Source: UBA9676 sp963730065
GTDB taxonomy: Bacteria > Actinomycetota > Actinomycetes > Streptosporangiales > Streptosporangiaceae
Length of the DNA: 64,000 bases
Direction: 5' to 3'
Assembly: GCA_963730065.1 (NCBI GenBank)
Contig: CAVSQL010000017.1
Span: 186,001 to 250,000, forward strand
Shown: in pieces, positions 62,803 through 64,000 of the stretch
How the letters are laid out: each line of letters opens with the position of its first letter
Position numbering within the stretch: the stretch's first letter is position 1
The notes under the pieces: generated by a model
Database searches by the model: none
The model's input: only the letters and a program-made list of their open reading frames with translations
Told to the model about the DNA's origin: nothing
Translations under genes and position numbers: made by a program

Positions 62803-64000
62803 GTGGCGTTCAGGGAGCGGGCTATTGTCGGGGCGCGTGGGCCAGGGACCGTCGGCGAGCTACTCACCGACCTGGCCATGCCGGGGGGCAGGGCCGACCC
62901 CTATCCCATCTACGAGCGGCTGCGGGCCATCGGGCCGGCCGTGTGCGGGCCGGACGGGACGCTGGTCGTCACCGGCTACCGGGAATGCTCGATGCTGCTG
63001 CGCGACCACCGGCTGCACAAGACGCCGGAGCGGCGGCTGGCCGCCTCCGGCTATCCGCAATGGCAGGACCGGCCGGCCCTGCGGCTGATGTTCGGCAGCA
63101 TCATGATGCTCAACCCGCCTGCCCACACCCGGCTGCGCCGCCTGGTCTCGGCCTGCCTCACCGCGCGGCGGGTGGCCGGGCTCCGCCCGGCGGTGGAGCG
63201 GATCGTGGCCGACGCCTGCGGGCAGATCGCCGGGGACAGCGACTTCGTCACCGGGTTCGCGTTCCCGGTGCCGGTCGCCGTCGTCGGGGAGCTGCTCGGC
63301 ATCCCGGCCGCCGACCGGTTGATGTTCGCCGACCTGGCCCGGGACTGGAGCGCGGTGCTGGAGGTGCTCAGCCCGCAGGCCCTGGACCGGGCCGACGCCG
63401 CCGCCACCGTCATGGCCAGCTACCTGGCCGACCTGGCCGCGCAGCGGCGCGAGCGGCCCGCCGACGACCTGATCTCGGCGATGGCCGTGGCGGACGGCGC
63501 GGCCGGCGGCGGCAGGCTGACCGCCGACGAACTGGTGACGATGGCGGCGCTGCTGCTCAAAGCCGGTTCCGAGACCACCACCGGGCTGCTGTCCAACGGC
63601 CTGGTCGCGCTGCTCGCCCACCCGGACCAGGCCGCCCGGCTGCGCGCCGAGCCGTTCCTGGCCATCCCGGCGGTGGAGGAACTGCTGCGTTACGACTCGC
63701 CCGTGCAGATGCTGTCCGGCCGGTGCGCACCCGATGATCTCACCATCGCCGGATTCGACATCGCCGACGGCCAGCAGGTGCTCGCCATGCTCGGTGCGGC
63801 CAACCGGGACGGCGCGGTGTTCTCCGACCCGGACCGGCTCATCCTGGACCGGGCGCAGCAGGCGCCGCTGTCGTTCGGCGGCGGGATCCACTACTGCCTG
63901 GGCGCGCCGCTCGCCCGGCTGGAAGCTCAGATCGCATTCCCGGCCCTGCTGGCCCGGTTCCCGCGGCTGGCGCTGGCCGGCGAACCGGTCAGCCGCGAAG
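62803..64000 (+). CDS. Cytochrome P450 (C-terminal end outside the window)
   Basis: 399 residues visible from GTG 62803; a start at ATG 62878 would lose part of the first helix. I-helix LLKAGSETTTGLLSNG, K-helix ExxR in VEELLRYDSP, and the heme loop FGGGIHYCLGAPLARLE with the thiolate Cys. HTRLRRLVSACLT and QILGIPA-like motifs fit bacterial class I P450s. The reading frame is open at the right edge, and only the last few residues are missing. No ferredoxin or biosynthetic partner is in the window, so the substrate is open. Confidence 0.9.
   Translation, partial: MAFRERAIVGARGPGTVGELLTDLAMPGGRADPYPIYERLRAIGPAVCGPDGTLVVTGYRECSMLLRDHRLHKTPERRLAASGYPQWQDRPALRLMFGSIMMLNPPAHTRLRRLVSACLTARRVAGLRPAVERIVADACGQIAGDSDFVTGFAFPVPVAVVGELLGIPAADRLMFADLARDWSAVLEVLSPQALDRADAAATVMASYLADLAAQRRERPADDLISAMAVADGAAGGGRLTADELVTMAALLLKAGSETTTGLLSNGLVALLAHPDQAARLRAEPFLAIPAVEELLRYDSPVQMLSGRCAPDDLTIAGFDIADGQQVLAMLGAANRDGAVFSDPDRLILDRAQQAPLSFGGGIHYCLGAPLARLEAQIAFPALLARFPRLALAGEPVSRE

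Overview
The window is high-GC, codon-biased DNA from an actinomycete. The SNF2/SWIM gene pair, an S-(hydroxymethyl)mycothiol dehydrogenase (mycothiol is specific to Actinomycetota), the ECF sigma factor and the P450 all fit this. No 16S or other species-level marker is present, so I do not name a genus.

Layout. Positions 1-3310 hold a SWIM zinc-finger gene (partial) and an SNF2 helicase. From about 3.5 to 24.6 kb lies an accessory region: a RelE/HigB-like toxin with its HigA-like antitoxin, a second XRE antitoxin behind a toxin relic, an excisionase-type HTH gene, a decayed conjugative relaxase, a lipoprotein hydrolase, a DUF4231/SLATT-like membrane protein, six copies or remnants of integrase-core (rve) transposases, an IS21 end with broken istA, a broken NYN-domain gene, and at the right edge tRNA-Thr(GGT). 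A mobile element probably integrated and then decayed here. Inside it, on the minus strand, is a compact four-gene lanthipeptide operon (12.6-16.7 kb): a 218-residue Cys-rich precursor, an APH-like kinase, a HopA1-like protein and a LanC cyclase, all with overlapping reading frames behind one good promoter. A beta-helix protein and a PASTA-domain protein sit between two direct IS copies next to it.

From 24.9 kb the gene order looks chromosomal: a carbohydrate/ester-type hydrolase, a secreted Ser/Thr/Pro-rich protein, a membrane protein with a huge Asp-Pro-Arg repeat domain, then a 2-oxoacid:ferredoxin oxidoreductase operon (gamma, FAD/ferredoxin subunit, alpha, beta, two small unknown proteins, and an OFA-family oxalate/formate transporter) with a GntR/FCD regulator. 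The alpha subunit reads YPIRP where pyruvate enzymes read YPITP, which together with the transporter points to an oxalate oxidoreductase. Next come mycothiol dehydrogenase, sulfotransferase, class IV aminotransferase, aldo/keto reductase, LON-domain protein, a DUF2207-like membrane protein, a Ser/Thr kinase, VOC proteins, an M50 protease, an MFS exporter, YdeI, DHFR, an ABC exporter with a divergent MarR-type regulator, a NhaA-DsbA fusion, PAC2, a MetE-like protein, a membrane-anchored ECF sigma factor and a P450 that runs off the right end.

Four otherwise well-conserved chromosomal genes (33.6, 46.2, 52.2 and 57.8 kb) each carry one small frameshift. That pattern suggests assembly indels as much as gene decay, and the coordinates of those genes should be read with this in mind.
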